DNA from: Amycolatopsis sp. NBC_01480
GTDB lineage: Bacteria > Actinomycetota > Actinomycetes > Mycobacteriales > Pseudonocardiaceae
Length of the DNA stretch: 64,000 nt
NCBI RefSeq assembly: GCF_036227205.1
Contig: NZ_CP109442.1
Span: forward strand, 806,001 to 870,000
Direction of reading: 5' to 3'
Position numbers and translations under genes: made by a program. Shown one piece after another: positions 33,227 to 42,010 of this stretch. The notes under the pieces are model-generated. The model did not search any database. It worked only from the letters and a program-made list of their open reading frames with translations, and was not told the DNA's origin. Numbering within the stretch: position 1 is the stretch's first letter; the number at the start of each line of letters is the position of its first letter.

Positions 33227-33769
33227 TCAGCCGATGCCGAGGACAGATTCGGCGGTGGTCCAGTCCGTCAACAGGGCGCGCTGGGCGGCGGAGAGGGTGG
33301 CCTTCTTCGCGCAGACGGCCTTCTTCACTGCGTTCTCGACGGAGTCCTTGCTGCGGGAGTTCTCGTTGCCGGCATGTGGTTCGGGCCAGAGGTTCTTCGG
33401 GTCCCGCGGCGCGCCGCCGACTTCGAGCGGGAGGAAATGGTCTTCCTCGTAGTCGCTCATGTTCGTGTCGGTGTACCCATAGTCGGCGATGCCCTGCTTC
33501 TTCAACGCATTGGTGTAGGACGTGGGCGGGCGGACCGTGGCGGTCCAGCCGGACACGCAGATCGTCGACCCGATCGTGGCTTGGGTGACGTCCGGGTTCG
33601 TGGCGCCCGGGGTGCAGGCCGGGTCCGGCAGCGGCAGGTAGGACTGAGAACAACTCGCCGCCGGCGCCGCCACACCTGTGATGGTGGTGGCCTCCGCGGC
33701 CGGCATCACCAGGCACAGCGAACCGGCCACCAGGACGGCAGGCACCGCAAACCGTGAAAGTCGAGACAT
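33227..33769 (-). CDS. Secreted HNH-like nuclease-family protein
   Basis: 180 residues from ATG at 33769 with GGGAGG 8 bases upstream. The signal peptide is FAVPAVLVAGSLCLVMPAAE. The core is YEEDHFLPLEVGGAPRDPKN followed by LWPEPH, the DH...N...H arrangement of the small exported HNH-like proteins common in actinobacteria, and two Cys residues (PACT, TICVSGW) may form a disulphide. The C-terminal KDSVENAVKKAVCAKKATLS is usual for this family. Activity is not shown; many members are annotated only as hypothetical. No immunity-like gene is visible beside it. Confidence 0.65.
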   Translation of the reverse strand: MSRLSRFAVPAVLVAGSLCLVMPAAEATTITGVAAPAASCSQSYLPLPDPACTPGATNPDVTQATIGSTICVSGWTATVRPPTSYTNALKKQGIADYGYTDTNMSDYEEDHFLPLEVGGAPRDPKNLWPEPHAGNENSRSKDSVENAVKKAVCAKKATLSAAQRALLTDWTTAESVLGIG

Positions 33770-34238
33770 CGAATGCTCCCTCCCCGGGAAATCGGTGCCC
33801 ACAGCGTCCGGCACAAGCGGAGCAAACGCCACCGAACTTCGCAGGAAGCCGTGAAGAATTTACCTACAGCTCAACCAGACTGACCTCAAAGCGTGCAATC
33901 AGGAAGGAATCGTCGCGACGACGCGGCACGGGCCACCGCAGCCCGAGCCGGCAGAGGTCGCCGGCTTCGCCTTCGGACGACACAGCCCCGTGCTGGATGC
34001 AGATCGGCGGGTCCTACATGAAGACGACGAGGCGCCGACACCGTCACCGCCTCCGGGGTTGAACGATGGCGTACGAACGCGACGGCGCGGCAACCGGCGA
34101 GACCACGCTGCGGCCGGCTCGCGACACGACTGGGACAATGTTCGAGGTCTACGAGTTCGCATTGCTCGTGACTGATCGAATGGGCGCCTCTTCGGCAGCG
34201 CGTCGGTCACCGGAGCGCAGGCGGGACTGCGCGTCGTT
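33770..34238. other. Intergenic, no firm gene
   Basis: A 58-codon plus-strand frame from ATG at 34066 (MAYERDGAATGETTLRPARD, later TMFEVYEFALLVTDRM) could be the start of a gene that has lost its rest, but it has no family match that I can see. Nothing else is supported. Confidence 0.3.
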
Positions 34239-34508
34239 CTAGTGGCCGTGGCCTCGTCCGTCGTCTCGGTCTTGCCGCAGTCGGCTCATCCACCGGTACA
34301 TGTGGACGGGCACGTAGTGCTCCACCACCGTCTGCCACTGCCGGTCCGCCGAGAGCAGTTGGTACTTCACCAGGCCGAGCCGTCCGCCGTTCGCCCACGA
34401 CACCTCGGCCACCAGCATCCCGGCGGCTTCGTAGCTGGTCTGAATACCGCCTGGCGTCGACTTGTGCAGGTGGTGTGGCGGGACGGGGAACAACCTGGGC
34501 ACGTTCAC
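34239..34508 (-). CDS. Small hypothetical protein downstream of a LexA-type box
   Basis: About 89 residues from GTG at 34508; another GTG lies two codons later. The sequence KSTPGGIQTSYEAAGMLVAE then VSWANGGRLGLVKYQLLSAD reads like real protein with alternating strands, and ends in a basic helix (VPVHMYRWMSRLRQDRDDGR). The frame continues upstream through two palindromes, which argues that those are the operator region rather than coding. No ribosome site is obvious. The family is unknown; it could also be a fragment. Confidence 0.35.
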   Translation of the reverse strand: MNVPRLFPVPPHHLHKSTPGGIQTSYEAAGMLVAEVSWANGGRLGLVKYQLLSADRQWQTVVEHYVPVHMYRWMSRLRQDRDDGRGHGH

Positions 34509-34554
34509 CCAGACAGGCCGCGGCGGATCAATCCGCCGCCAACCAGACGGCCCC

Positions 34555-34584
34555 GATGATGTCGAACACATGTTCGACATCATC
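34555..34584. promoter_or_regulatory. LexA-type SOS box inside a perfect 14-bp inverted repeat
   Basis: GATGATGTCGAACA and TGTTCGACATCATC flank a CA centre. The core TCGAACACATGTTCGA fits the actinobacterial LexA consensus CGAAC-N4-GTTCG exactly. A second palindrome (CGGCGGAT CA ATCCGCCG) lies at 34521-34538. The only gene start positioned to use it is the minus-strand small gene at 34508. Confidence 0.7.
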
Positions 34585-34688
34585 GCTGGACGAGTGGTGG
34601 TTCGCAACAGCGAGAGCGGTGCCGCAGCAGGTCACACAGACACAGGGTAGCTAACTAGCTACGACTGGCGCGTCCTTGCTGACCGCGG

Positions 34689-35714
34689 TCAGCAGGTATG
34701 CGGACCGGGCTTGTGGCCGACGATCAACCAGTGCTCGCCGTTAGCTTCCACCATGTACCTAACGGTGAAGATGCCCAGGGCCGGCCCGCCGGTGATCCCG
34801 TCCGCGCAGGAATCGATGGTGACGATGTCACCGACCTGCTCCTGGCCGGTTCCGCTGTGCGGCTGAAGGGATTCGTAGTAGCTGTTGAGATTGGTGACTT
34901 GACGGCCCAGGCCGATGGCAGCAGCGCGGCAGTCCAGGTAGCCGGTGTCGGCGGCGAACTGGCGTTGCGCTTGATCGGACATCACGGCGCAGGCACGGTC
35001 CGCCGACTGGTCCTGGGGCTGGGACTGGGGGTCGTGGGCCTCCTCGATTCCTTTGTATACGTAACGCACGGCCTCGGTGGGCGTCAAAGGGAGCACAGTC
35101 CACCGGTCGTCACCCGAGCCGCTGGGCGTTGCCGTCTTGCTCATGTCCAGCGTCGTGATGCCCGGCGCGGTCGCTCCCGCGGCTTCGCACGGAGTGCCGC
35201 TCCCGAGGTGGGCGCCGAGGAACCCGGCGCCGGTGAGCAGCGCGATCAGGGCCACTCCGCCGAAAGCGAGTCCGCCGGTGCCGACGCGCAGGGTGTGCTT
35301 GGAGTTGTCGACGTCGCCGCCAGCGACGATGCTGCGGCGGACCGTGCCGCCGGAGACCTCGACGTGCGTTCCGGTCCACCGGTGCGCCGAGACACCCGCC
35401 GCGGCCGGGACCAGACCGGCGAGCTGCTGCGCGAACCCTGAGTCACCAGTGGCGATGTCCTGCAGGACCGCAGCCACCATATGCTGACGCTCCGGGAGCT
35501 GCGGCTCCTCCCGCAGCTTCTCCAGCGCCATCGCGCCGGAGGCGGTGCCGCGCAGCCGCGGCTCAATCAGCCCGTAGAGCCGTTCGGCCGCACCGTCCTT
35601 GACCTTGTCCGCGACCTTCCCGGCGATCGCCGCCAGATACCCACCGGCCGCCGCGGCGGCCTGTGCTGCCAAATCAGCGATGTCCACGCAGTCCTCCCCG
35701 AATGCAGCGTTCAC
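34689..35714 (-). CDS. Membrane protein of unknown function with NTF2-like tail
   Basis: 341 residues. Residues 10-110 are helical and Ala-rich (DLAAQAAAAAGGYLAAIAGK), residues 115-135 read HVEVSGGTVRRSIVAGGDVD, a strand-turn pattern often seen in front of actinobacterial membrane helices, and residues 145-170 are the single TM (GGLAFGGVALIALLTGAGFL). The extracellular C terminus (LPLTPTEAVRYVYKGIEEAH to FTVRYMVEANGEHWLIVGHK) has the helix-then-strands order of an SnoaL/NTF2-like domain. I do not know its role. The next gene upstream is divergent. Confidence 0.55.
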   Translation of the reverse strand: MNAAFGEDCVDIADLAAQAAAAAGGYLAAIAGKVADKVKDGAAERLYGLIEPRLRGTASGAMALEKLREEPQLPERQHMVAAVLQDIATGDSGFAQQLAGLVPAAAGVSAHRWTGTHVEVSGGTVRRSIVAGGDVDNSKHTLRVGTGGLAFGGVALIALLTGAGFLGAHLGSGTPCEAAGATAPGITTLDMSKTATPSGSGDDRWTVLPLTPTEAVRYVYKGIEEAHDPQSQPQDQSADRACAVMSDQAQRQFAADTGYLDCRAAAIGLGRQVTNLNSYYESLQPHSGTGQEQVGDIVTIDSCADGITGGPALGIFTVRYMVEANGEHWLIVGHKPGPHTC

Positions 35715-35866
35715 TTGAACACGACGGGTGACCTTACGCCTGTGACGCCAGTACGGACTCGGTGTTTGGCAGGCCAGCGGCGGTGATCGCTTGCCCCCCG
35801 AACGCGCTTTTCGACGCTTTGCGCGCGATTCCGCGGACGCGGGGCCGGATGTGATTGGCTGACCGT

Positions 35867-38350
35867 GTGACCGACCACCACCCGGCCTTGACGTACTCGA
35901 TGATCAAACGGGGCCTCCGGCCGGCACGGACGGTGATCGTCTTCGACGGCGGTGACGCCTGGACATACTGGGCGCGCCGCGCGCTCTTCCTGGCGAACCA
36001 GGTCTGGGGAGGTACGGGGTTCGCGCTCGTCCCGCACCGCGCAGGCGTGGTCGATCCCGTCCTGCTGCGTGCCTGCCGTGCCTACGACCCCGACTACGTA
36101 GTCACCTTCGGACGCACGATCGCCGAGATCGACCACTTCCATCCCGGGGAACCCGGGGCTCAGGACGTCCGCGGCGCCCTGCTCACCGAAGCTGTTCACG
36201 CCGCCGCGAGGTCTGAAGGGTCCCCGAGTCTGGGACGTCCCAGCGCGGAGGACAGGCAGGCCCGCGACGTGGTTTCGAGTGCCTGCGCGCCGTATCAACT
36301 CGTAGGCAGCGGAGGACCGCTCGACGACATCTCCAGCCTCGTCTGCCCGTCGCCCGAGTTTCCCGCGGCCCTCGACGTCCCCGGCGCCTACCGCGGCCAT
36401 GTCCTTCACTGCCCACCCTCGTGGGGAGGCCTGCTCGGGGTGGCGGTCGCGTCCCGGGCCGGTGTGGTCGACCCACCAGACCTCGCAGCTGCCGAACCGC
36501 CAGAGAACGCGGAGCCGTGGAAGCTGATCCGCTGGCTGCTCGATCAGGCTCCCGGCAGTCTCCCACGCAACCTGCTGTGGTTCCCGAACAACATCAGCAC
36601 CGGCGTGCTCGCCGAGCAGTCCCCGTACGCGTTCGACCGAACGACAACCGGCGTCGGCCAGGTCGCCAGCCCATGGGGCGGCGACAAACCAGACACAGCC
36701 ATCCTGGGCGACACCGCCGAGGACTTCGCGCTCGCGCGGCTGCGTCACCTGACCTATGGCCGCACGATCTGGCTGCCCAGCATCCTCGGCACCGAAGACA
36801 TCACGCTCACCTTCCCGATCGTGTCCAAGCTGTACGGCCTGAAACACCGACCACGTGGGTGGAAATCCGGAGACCTGACCCTCACCTCGGTCTCCCGTCC
36901 GCGCGAAGAGCTGGTGGACTTCTGCGGACGGCTCGTGGCCAGCACCGCGGCCACCCTTCGCGCCGATTCCGTGCCCGCAGACGGAGCGCAGGCTGTTCCA
37001 GCCGCGGAGCTGAGCTGGCCAGGAACCGGTTTCACCTATCTGGCCGTCAACGAGCAGTTCGACGACATCCTGCCCGTTCCCACCGTCACCGACGAGACCG
37101 GCACCACCGAGATGATGGCTCCCCTGGCCGCACCGGTACTGAACAACCCGGCGCTCGCCGCGCATCACGGTTTGTCCTGGCACGTCGACATCACCTGGCC
37201 CGACCACCACGTCATCCGCGGTCGCCGCGTCGACGGGAGCCAGCTGTTCGGCGCCAAAACCAGCGAGTGGCTCACGCTGGCACGCAGCAGCCGCAACGGG
37301 ATCTCCCACCGCGCCGACCGCCTCGACTCGGTACCCGCCGGGATCCAAGCCGACAATCAGCTCGCCCGCCCAACCTTGCGGAATCTCAGCCTCGCCACCT
37401 ACCTCGACGCGAAAACCAACGAACGCGACATGATCACCCGCATCAGCGACGCTGGACAGCGCACCGCCCAGCTGACCCGCATGCTCGGCGGCCGCTCCCA
37501 ATTCATCGCCCTGTTCGGCGGTCCGCTGCTCCCAGCGCTCCGCGACCTACTCCCGGCCAATTCGTCCACCTCGGACGCCTATCCGGCCGGCGACGGCGTC
37601 GCCCTGCACGCCGGCGAGGGCGTGCTCAGCTTCCCCGGCATCGTCGACCGCACCGGCAAGCTGTCCGACCAGGAGATCCGCGCCGAACTCGACCGAGCCC
37701 TGCGCGCACGGGTCCTGCGCCGCGGGCTGGTGCTGCGCTGCCAGTCCTGCCAGAGCAGACAGTTCCTGGTCGTCGACAAACTCGGCCAGACCTGGCCCTG
37801 CGAACGCTGCGACAGCGCAAACGATTTCGACCACACCACCTGGCACCACTCCACACTCGAGCCGACCTGGTTCTACGGCCTGCACCCGTTGGCGCAGCAC
37901 CTGCTGCACGACCACGGCGACGTCCCCGCACTGCTGGCGGCCCATCTGTCCGGACCCGAGCGCGGGCGCCCGGTGAAGTACCAGGACGTCCCGGAACTGG
38001 AGTTCTTGAAAGACAATGAAGCGCAGGTCGAGGTCGACCTGATCGCCTACCGCGAGGACACCCTCATCGTCGCCGAATGCAAACACAGCGACGACCTGGG
38101 CGGAAAGGTGAAAGCCGCCCGGCGCACGGAGATCGACAAGAAGTGCCAGGCCGCCGCCTGGATCCAAGCCGACCAACTCGTGTTCGCGACCACCGCCCCG
38201 GCATGGAAGCCCGGCGCCGTAGGAGCGATCCGCGCTGCCGTACGCGAATTCAAGGACTGGCCGGTCTGCACCACGCCTGTCGTACGGCTCATCACGGGCC
38301 TCGGAGCGACCCGCCCACCCCAGGATGAAGTCCTCACATTCAATACATGA
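35867..38350 (+). CDS. Large protein with zinc ribbon and C-terminal PD-(D/E)XK nuclease-like domain
   Basis: About 827 residues from GTG at 35867 (TTG at 35855 and ATG at 35900 are alternatives; none has a strong ribosome site). The N-terminal 80 residues (TVIVFDGGDAWTYWARRALF, then NQVWGGTGFALVPHR) look like a nucleotide-binding or partner domain that I cannot name. Around residues 625-648 a CQSCQS...CERC ribbon is visible. Near residues 722-739 VEVDLIAYREDTLIVAECKH matches the D...ExK core of the restriction-endonuclease fold. The gene stands alone between unrelated genes in a region with toxin-antitoxin and toxin loci, so a defence role is a reasonable inference, not a recognised family. 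Confidence 0.6.
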   Translation: MTDHHPALTYSMIKRGLRPARTVIVFDGGDAWTYWARRALFLANQVWGGTGFALVPHRAGVVDPVLLRACRAYDPDYVVTFGRTIAEIDHFHPGEPGAQDVRGALLTEAVHAAARSEGSPSLGRPSAEDRQARDVVSSACAPYQLVGSGGPLDDISSLVCPSPEFPAALDVPGAYRGHVLHCPPSWGGLLGVAVASRAGVVDPPDLAAAEPPENAEPWKLIRWLLDQAPGSLPRNLLWFPNNISTGVLAEQSPYAFDRTTTGVGQVASPWGGDKPDTAILGDTAEDFALARLRHLTYGRTIWLPSILGTEDITLTFPIVSKLYGLKHRPRGWKSGDLTLTSVSRPREELVDFCGRLVASTAATLRADSVPADGAQAVPAAELSWPGTGFTYLAVNEQFDDILPVPTVTDETGTTEMMAPLAAPVLNNPALAAHHGLSWHVDITWPDHHVIRGRRVDGSQLFGAKTSEWLTLARSSRNGISHRADRLDSVPAGIQADNQLARPTLRNLSLATYLDAKTNERDMITRISDAGQRTAQLTRMLGGRSQFIALFGGPLLPALRDLLPANSSTSDAYPAGDGVALHAGEGVLSFPGIVDRTGKLSDQEIRAELDRALRARVLRRGLVLRCQSCQSRQFLVVDKLGQTWPCERCDSANDFDHTTWHHSTLEPTWFYGLHPLAQHLLHDHGDVPALLAAHLSGPERGRPVKYQDVPELEFLKDNEAQVEVDLIAYREDTLIVAECKHSDDLGGKVKAARRTEIDKKCQAAAWIQADQLVFATTAPAWKPGAVGAIRAAVREFKDWPVCTTPVVRLITGLGATRPPQDEVLTFNT

Positions 38351-38353
38351 CGC

Positions 38354-38378
38354 GAAGCGCAACCCAGTGGGCGCTTTC
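38354..38378 (+). terminator. Probable terminator of the nuclease-like gene
   Basis: GAAGCGC pairs with GCGCTTTC around a 10-base loop, 4 bp after the stop codon; a second GCCCGC/GCGGGC pair follows at 38396-38416. Confidence 0.5.
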
Positions 38379-38999
38379 GGAACTCCCCGCGCGAGGCCCG
38401 CTCAGGCCCCGCGGGCGGGCTCGGAGTGGCTGGTGATTTGCAAGCGGGCCGACGTCGCCGGTGATCTGCAGCAGCCCGATGCCGAGGCACGATTGCTGGT
38501 GCAGGCCCGAGCATGGCTCGATGTGTCACGTCGGTAGGCTGACGGCCAGGCGGCGATCTTCTTGCGCGGCAACGGGATCAGCCGCTCGCGCCGCAGACTG
38601 TCCGGCGACCGTCAACCCGGCTGCCCTTCCCGCCCGAGGCCACACAGCTTCCACTGTACGAAACGCCGTGGACGCTACTGGTCACGGCGGGGTACAACGA
38701 CGAGGAACTTGCAATATAAACGATGGCCGCAGAATCGATCGCGGAGACGCCGCGAGAGTGTCGTTCGTCGACGGCTTCGACGGAGCGGATGACGCGGTAA
38801 ACCAGCCGTTTCGGCGGTCGAACTCCTCGCAAAGTCGGCTCGGCGAACGACCAACCAGCCGAGAAGGGCGCCAGCCCCAACCGGGTAAGTCCGAGTCATG
38901 ACCAACTGCACGCCACAAGCTGCCCACTCCGAACTCTCGCAAGACGATTGCATTGGCTGTGGAGCCACAGGCGATCAACACACGAGCCCAATAGGGCGA
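38379..38999. other. Gap of about 620 bp without a supportable gene
   Basis: Both strands contain only short arginine/serine-rich frames that read as shadows. No tRNA, repeat or insertion-sequence end was found. Confidence 0.4.
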
Positions 39000-39464
39000 C
39001 TAGAACCGCCACCCTTGGCGGGTAACGAATCCGACCAAGTTCAGCCACGGCACGCCGAGCGCGTTGCAAACGTCGGGAATACGAGGCTTGTCCAGCCGGC
39101 CGCTAAGCGTTTCTTCGGTGACGACGATGCCTAACCGGGCGATCGCTAGGCCGATCACGAACGGGTCGGCGCCGTTGCGGCCACCACCGATGCCCATGAG
39201 CTTGGGGTGAGAATGTAGGACTTGCGACGTGGCCTGCTGGATGTCGGTCTCAAGCGGGACAAAGAGACCGCTTCGTTGCCTGGCCCATGCACAAGCGTCA
39301 TCATCGCGCTTGCCGAGTTCGTCCCGAACAATGTCGACAGCACGAACAGTTCCGTTGTCGACCATGGTTTCGATGTTGGCCCACAGAGTGCTGAACACAG
39401 TTGGGGGCAGCAGGTCGCGCCTGCCGTTCAGGATCGAGCTGGTGTCGAAGGAATACAAGGCCAT
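39000..39464 (-). CDS. DUF4411 PIN-domain toxin
   Basis: 154 residues from ATG at 39464 with TAGGAG just upstream. The N terminus ALYSFDTSSILNGRRDLLPP is the DUF4411 signature, with Asp8 as the first PIN acid; VRDELGKRDDDACAW and GADPFVIGLAIARL supply the later acidic residues, and VVTEETLS the last. PIN toxins cleave RNA. It starts 4 bp after the stop of an Xre-ImmA gene, the recurring partner arrangement for DUF4411 toxins, so the two form a toxin-antitoxin pair. Confidence 0.85.
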   Translation of the reverse strand: MALYSFDTSSILNGRRDLLPPTVFSTLWANIETMVDNGTVRAVDIVRDELGKRDDDACAWARQRSGLFVPLETDIQQATSQVLHSHPKLMGIGGGRNGADPFVIGLAIARLGIVVTEETLSGRLDKPRIPDVCNALGVPWLNLVGFVTRQGWRF

Positions 39465-39468
39465 ACTC

Positions 39469-40659
39469 CTACACCGCTTCCCGCACGGCGGCTGACTCCG
39501 CGAGCCGGTCGATCTGACCAACCTTGACGTTGAGGTAGCTGGCCGCGGTGTAGCTGTCGATGATCCGCCGACGGTGAGCGTCCGCCACTCGTCGGACGTA
39601 ACCCTTGCCGAGGTCTCGGACGGTGTTGCGGTACCAATCGCCGCCAGAGACCCGCGTCCGGGCCTCCTCATCCTCGTAAGCTCGCAGGAACTCGACGCGA
39701 CGCACCTGGTAGAAGGCGGCGGTCACCCTGCCGAGCGTAAGGAGCCTGCGGAGAAACGCCTCGGCGCTAACGCCGAATGGCGCTGCAGCGCCGCGGAGCG
39801 ACTCGTAACTCCAGCTCTCCCGCTGGTTAACGCGTGCGACGACCTCGGGCCGATTGAGCACCTCACGGGCAGGCATCAGAATGGCGGCAGCGAGTGCATT
39901 ACAGCGGGCCTCGAGTTGACGTTCGGGAGTCGTGGCTCGGAGATCCGTCGTTGTGTCGCACAGTCCGTTGGTGTGCAACAACAGGTGGGCGTACTCATGC
40001 AGCAGGGAGAACAGCCGACCACGGGCACTGTCGGCTCCGTTGACCATAATCACCGGAAGATGATCGAAGTACAGCGAGAACGCGCGCATCTCCTGCGGCG
40101 AGACCTGCCCGCGTGAGGTCGCCATCACCAGAACCCCGGCCCGTTCGAGCGCGGCGACCCACGTGTTGAGGTGGTCATACGGCGTGCTCGCGTTTGCCAG
40201 CCGAAGGGGCGACAGTTCCAGCAGTGTGCGCCGCGCCAACGCAGCGAATGCCTCGTCGTCTCCAGGAGAGGACAGACGCCAGTCCGACGATGGCTCATCA
40301 TCATCCAGCTCGAAGAGTTCGAGCGCGTTGTCCCGCTGCGCATGCGCTCGGCGGTACTCGGTGTGCAGCTCGGGCGTCCACTCCCCGGTGGCTGCGCCTT
40401 CGTGACGCCGGAAGTCACGGAGAGTGTCGAAGCCGGCGGGAGGCGCGGCGAGGAAGAACACCCCAAGAGCTCGGTTGTATGCCGTCGCCGCCTTACGGAG
40501 CTGGGCAATCGTGGGCTGTGTGTCCCCAGACTCCCACTGTGCCACACGGTCATCAGGCACGCCGATCTTACGAGCCGCGCCCACCTCGGTCAGTCCAATG
40601 GACTCGCGAGCCCACCGCAGGACGGCGGGCTCAACGAGCGCGGGGATCGATGTGGCCAC
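39469..40659 (-). CDS. Xre HTH plus ImmA/IrrE metallopeptidase, antitoxin
   Basis: About 396 residues from GTG at 40659; earlier starts are possible, but their sequence is low-complexity. The HTH (RWARESIGLTEVGAARKIGV then PDDRVAQWESGDTQPTIAQL) is followed by a helical linker and the ImmA/IrrE domain with HEYAH in FSLLHEYAHLLLHTNGLCD (zinc-binding HExxH) and the later EARCNALAAAILMP helix. Such proteins repress their operon and neutralise the toxin. The antitoxin-first order and 4-bp gap to the PIN gene support this. About 90 bp upstream an IS3 element has inserted, which may have altered its promoter. Confidence 0.85.
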   Translation of the reverse strand: MATSIPALVEPAVLRWARESIGLTEVGAARKIGVPDDRVAQWESGDTQPTIAQLRKAATAYNRALGVFFLAAPPAGFDTLRDFRRHEGAATGEWTPELHTEYRRAHAQRDNALELFELDDDEPSSDWRLSSPGDDEAFAALARRTLLELSPLRLANASTPYDHLNTWVAALERAGVLVMATSRGQVSPQEMRAFSLYFDHLPVIMVNGADSARGRLFSLLHEYAHLLLHTNGLCDTTTDLRATTPERQLEARCNALAAAILMPAREVLNRPEVVARVNQRESWSYESLRGAAAPFGVSAEAFLRRLLTLGRVTAAFYQVRRVEFLRAYEDEEARTRVSGGDWYRNTVRDLGKGYVRRVADAHRRRIIDSYTAASYLNVKVGQIDRLAESAAVREAV

Positions 40660-40811
40660 ACCCCATCTTGTCGCACCGGCCCGACACCGGCCAGATGCCG
40701 CGCCGCCACCCTTCCGTGCCATGCGCGACAACTTCAGAGAGGTCAGGCTGAGGTTCCCCCTTCGGGCCGGACACTCTGAGCCCAGACAGTGGTCTGGGGA
40801 AGGATGTCCTG

Positions 40812-41099
40812 GTGCCACGTCCGTCGAAGTATCCCGAGCAGTTCCGCAAGGACGCAGTCGAGTTGGTCCGCAACTCTGATCGTCCGCTGCGCCAGGTCGC
40901 CCGCGACCTGGGCGTGAACCACGAGACCCTGCGCAACTGGGTCAAGACCGCCGAGAAGCAGGCCGGGCAACCGTCCGCTGTGTCGGGCGCCGATCAGGAC
41001 GAGCTGCGGACACTGCGTAAGCGGGTGGCGGAACTGGAGGTGGAGAAGGAGATTCTGCGGAAAGCGGCCGCCTATTTCGCGAAGGAGATGGGTCGTTGA
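40812..41099 (+). CDS. IS3 transposase OrfA (copy 1)
   Basis: 95 residues: a HTH for the terminal repeats (SKYPEQFRKDAVELVRNS, QVARDLGVNHETLRNWVKTA) and a leucine-zipper-like end (LRTLRKRVAELEVEKEILRK). It overlaps OrfB by 4 bp in TTGA, so OrfB may be made by coupling or as an OrfAB fusion after a frameshift. The start is GTG at 40812. Confidence 0.95.
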   Translation: MPRPSKYPEQFRKDAVELVRNSDRPLRQVARDLGVNHETLRNWVKTAEKQAGQPSAVSGADQDELRTLRKRVAELEVEKEILRKAAAYFAKEMGR

Positions 41100-41980
41100 C
41101 CTGCAGCTACCGGTTCATCTCCGAACACCGCGCCAGCTTCGCTGTCGCACTGCTGTGCCGGGTCCTGGGTGTCCGCCGCCCCGGGTTCTACGAATGGATC
41201 GCAGCCGCCCCTGTCAGGGCCGCGCACGCCGCGACCGAGGAGGAACTGGCCACCGAGATCGCCGAGGTCCACACCGAGCACCGTGGGCGCTACGGCTGCC
41301 CGCGGGTCACCGTCGAACTGCGCCGCCGGGGCCGGGTGGTCAACCACAAACGCGTTGAACGGATCATGCGCCAGCGCCGGATCGTCGGGCTGACCCGCCG
41401 GCGCCGCCGGTCCCTGACCAAGCAGGACACGACCGCCGCACCGGCACCAGACCTGATCAGCCGGGACTTCACCGCCGACGCTCCCGGCGAGCGGTTCGTC
41501 GGCGACATCACCTACCTGCCCACCCAGGAAGGATGGTTGTATCTGGCGACCGTGCTGGACCTGCATACCCGGGAAGCGGCCGGTCACGCGATGGCTGAGC
41601 ACATGCGTGCCGAGTTGGTATGCGATGCGGTCGATCTCGCCGTGGGACGTGGTCTGACCAGTGCTGATGCGATCTTCCACTCCGATCGTGGTTCCCAGTA
41701 CACCTCCTCGACCTTCCGCGCCGCACTCACGGCGGCGGGTATGCGGCCGTCGATGGGGCGGGTCGGGTCGTGCTACGACAACGCCGTCGCCGAGTCGTTC
41801 TTCGCGACCCTCAAAACCGAGATCGGGACCCAGGTCTGGGCCACCCGCGACGACGCCCGCCGGGCAGTGTTCGCCTACCTCAGCTACTACAACCACGACC
41901 GTCTACATTCGACACTCGGATACCGAACACCCCACGAAACCCGCATCAGCTATCGTCAACCTATCGCCCTCGCGGCATAA
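41096..41980 (+). CDS. IS3 transposase OrfB, rve-type DDE (copy 1)
   Basis: 294 residues with an HTH_21 region (ELATEIAEVHTEHRGRYGCP) and a DDE integrase core: Asp in FVGDITYLPTQEGWLYLATV, Asp in FHSDRGSQYTSSTF and Glu in YDNAVAESFFATLKTE. All three catalytic acids are intact, so the element is probably mobile. The start is TTG overlapping the OrfA stop. Confidence 0.95.
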   Translation: MTCSYRFISEHRASFAVALLCRVLGVRRPGFYEWIAAAPVRAAHAATEEELATEIAEVHTEHRGRYGCPRVTVELRRRGRVVNHKRVERIMRQRRIVGLTRRRRRSLTKQDTTAAPAPDLISRDFTADAPGERFVGDITYLPTQEGWLYLATVLDLHTREAAGHAMAEHMRAELVCDAVDLAVGRGLTSADAIFHSDRGSQYTSSTFRAALTAAGMRPSMGRVGSCYDNAVAESFFATLKTEIGTQVWATRDDARRAVFAYLSYYNHDRLHSTLGYRTPHETRISYRQPIALAA

Positions 41981-42010
41981 AACCCCGGTGTCCGGATCCC
42001 GGGGGGAACC

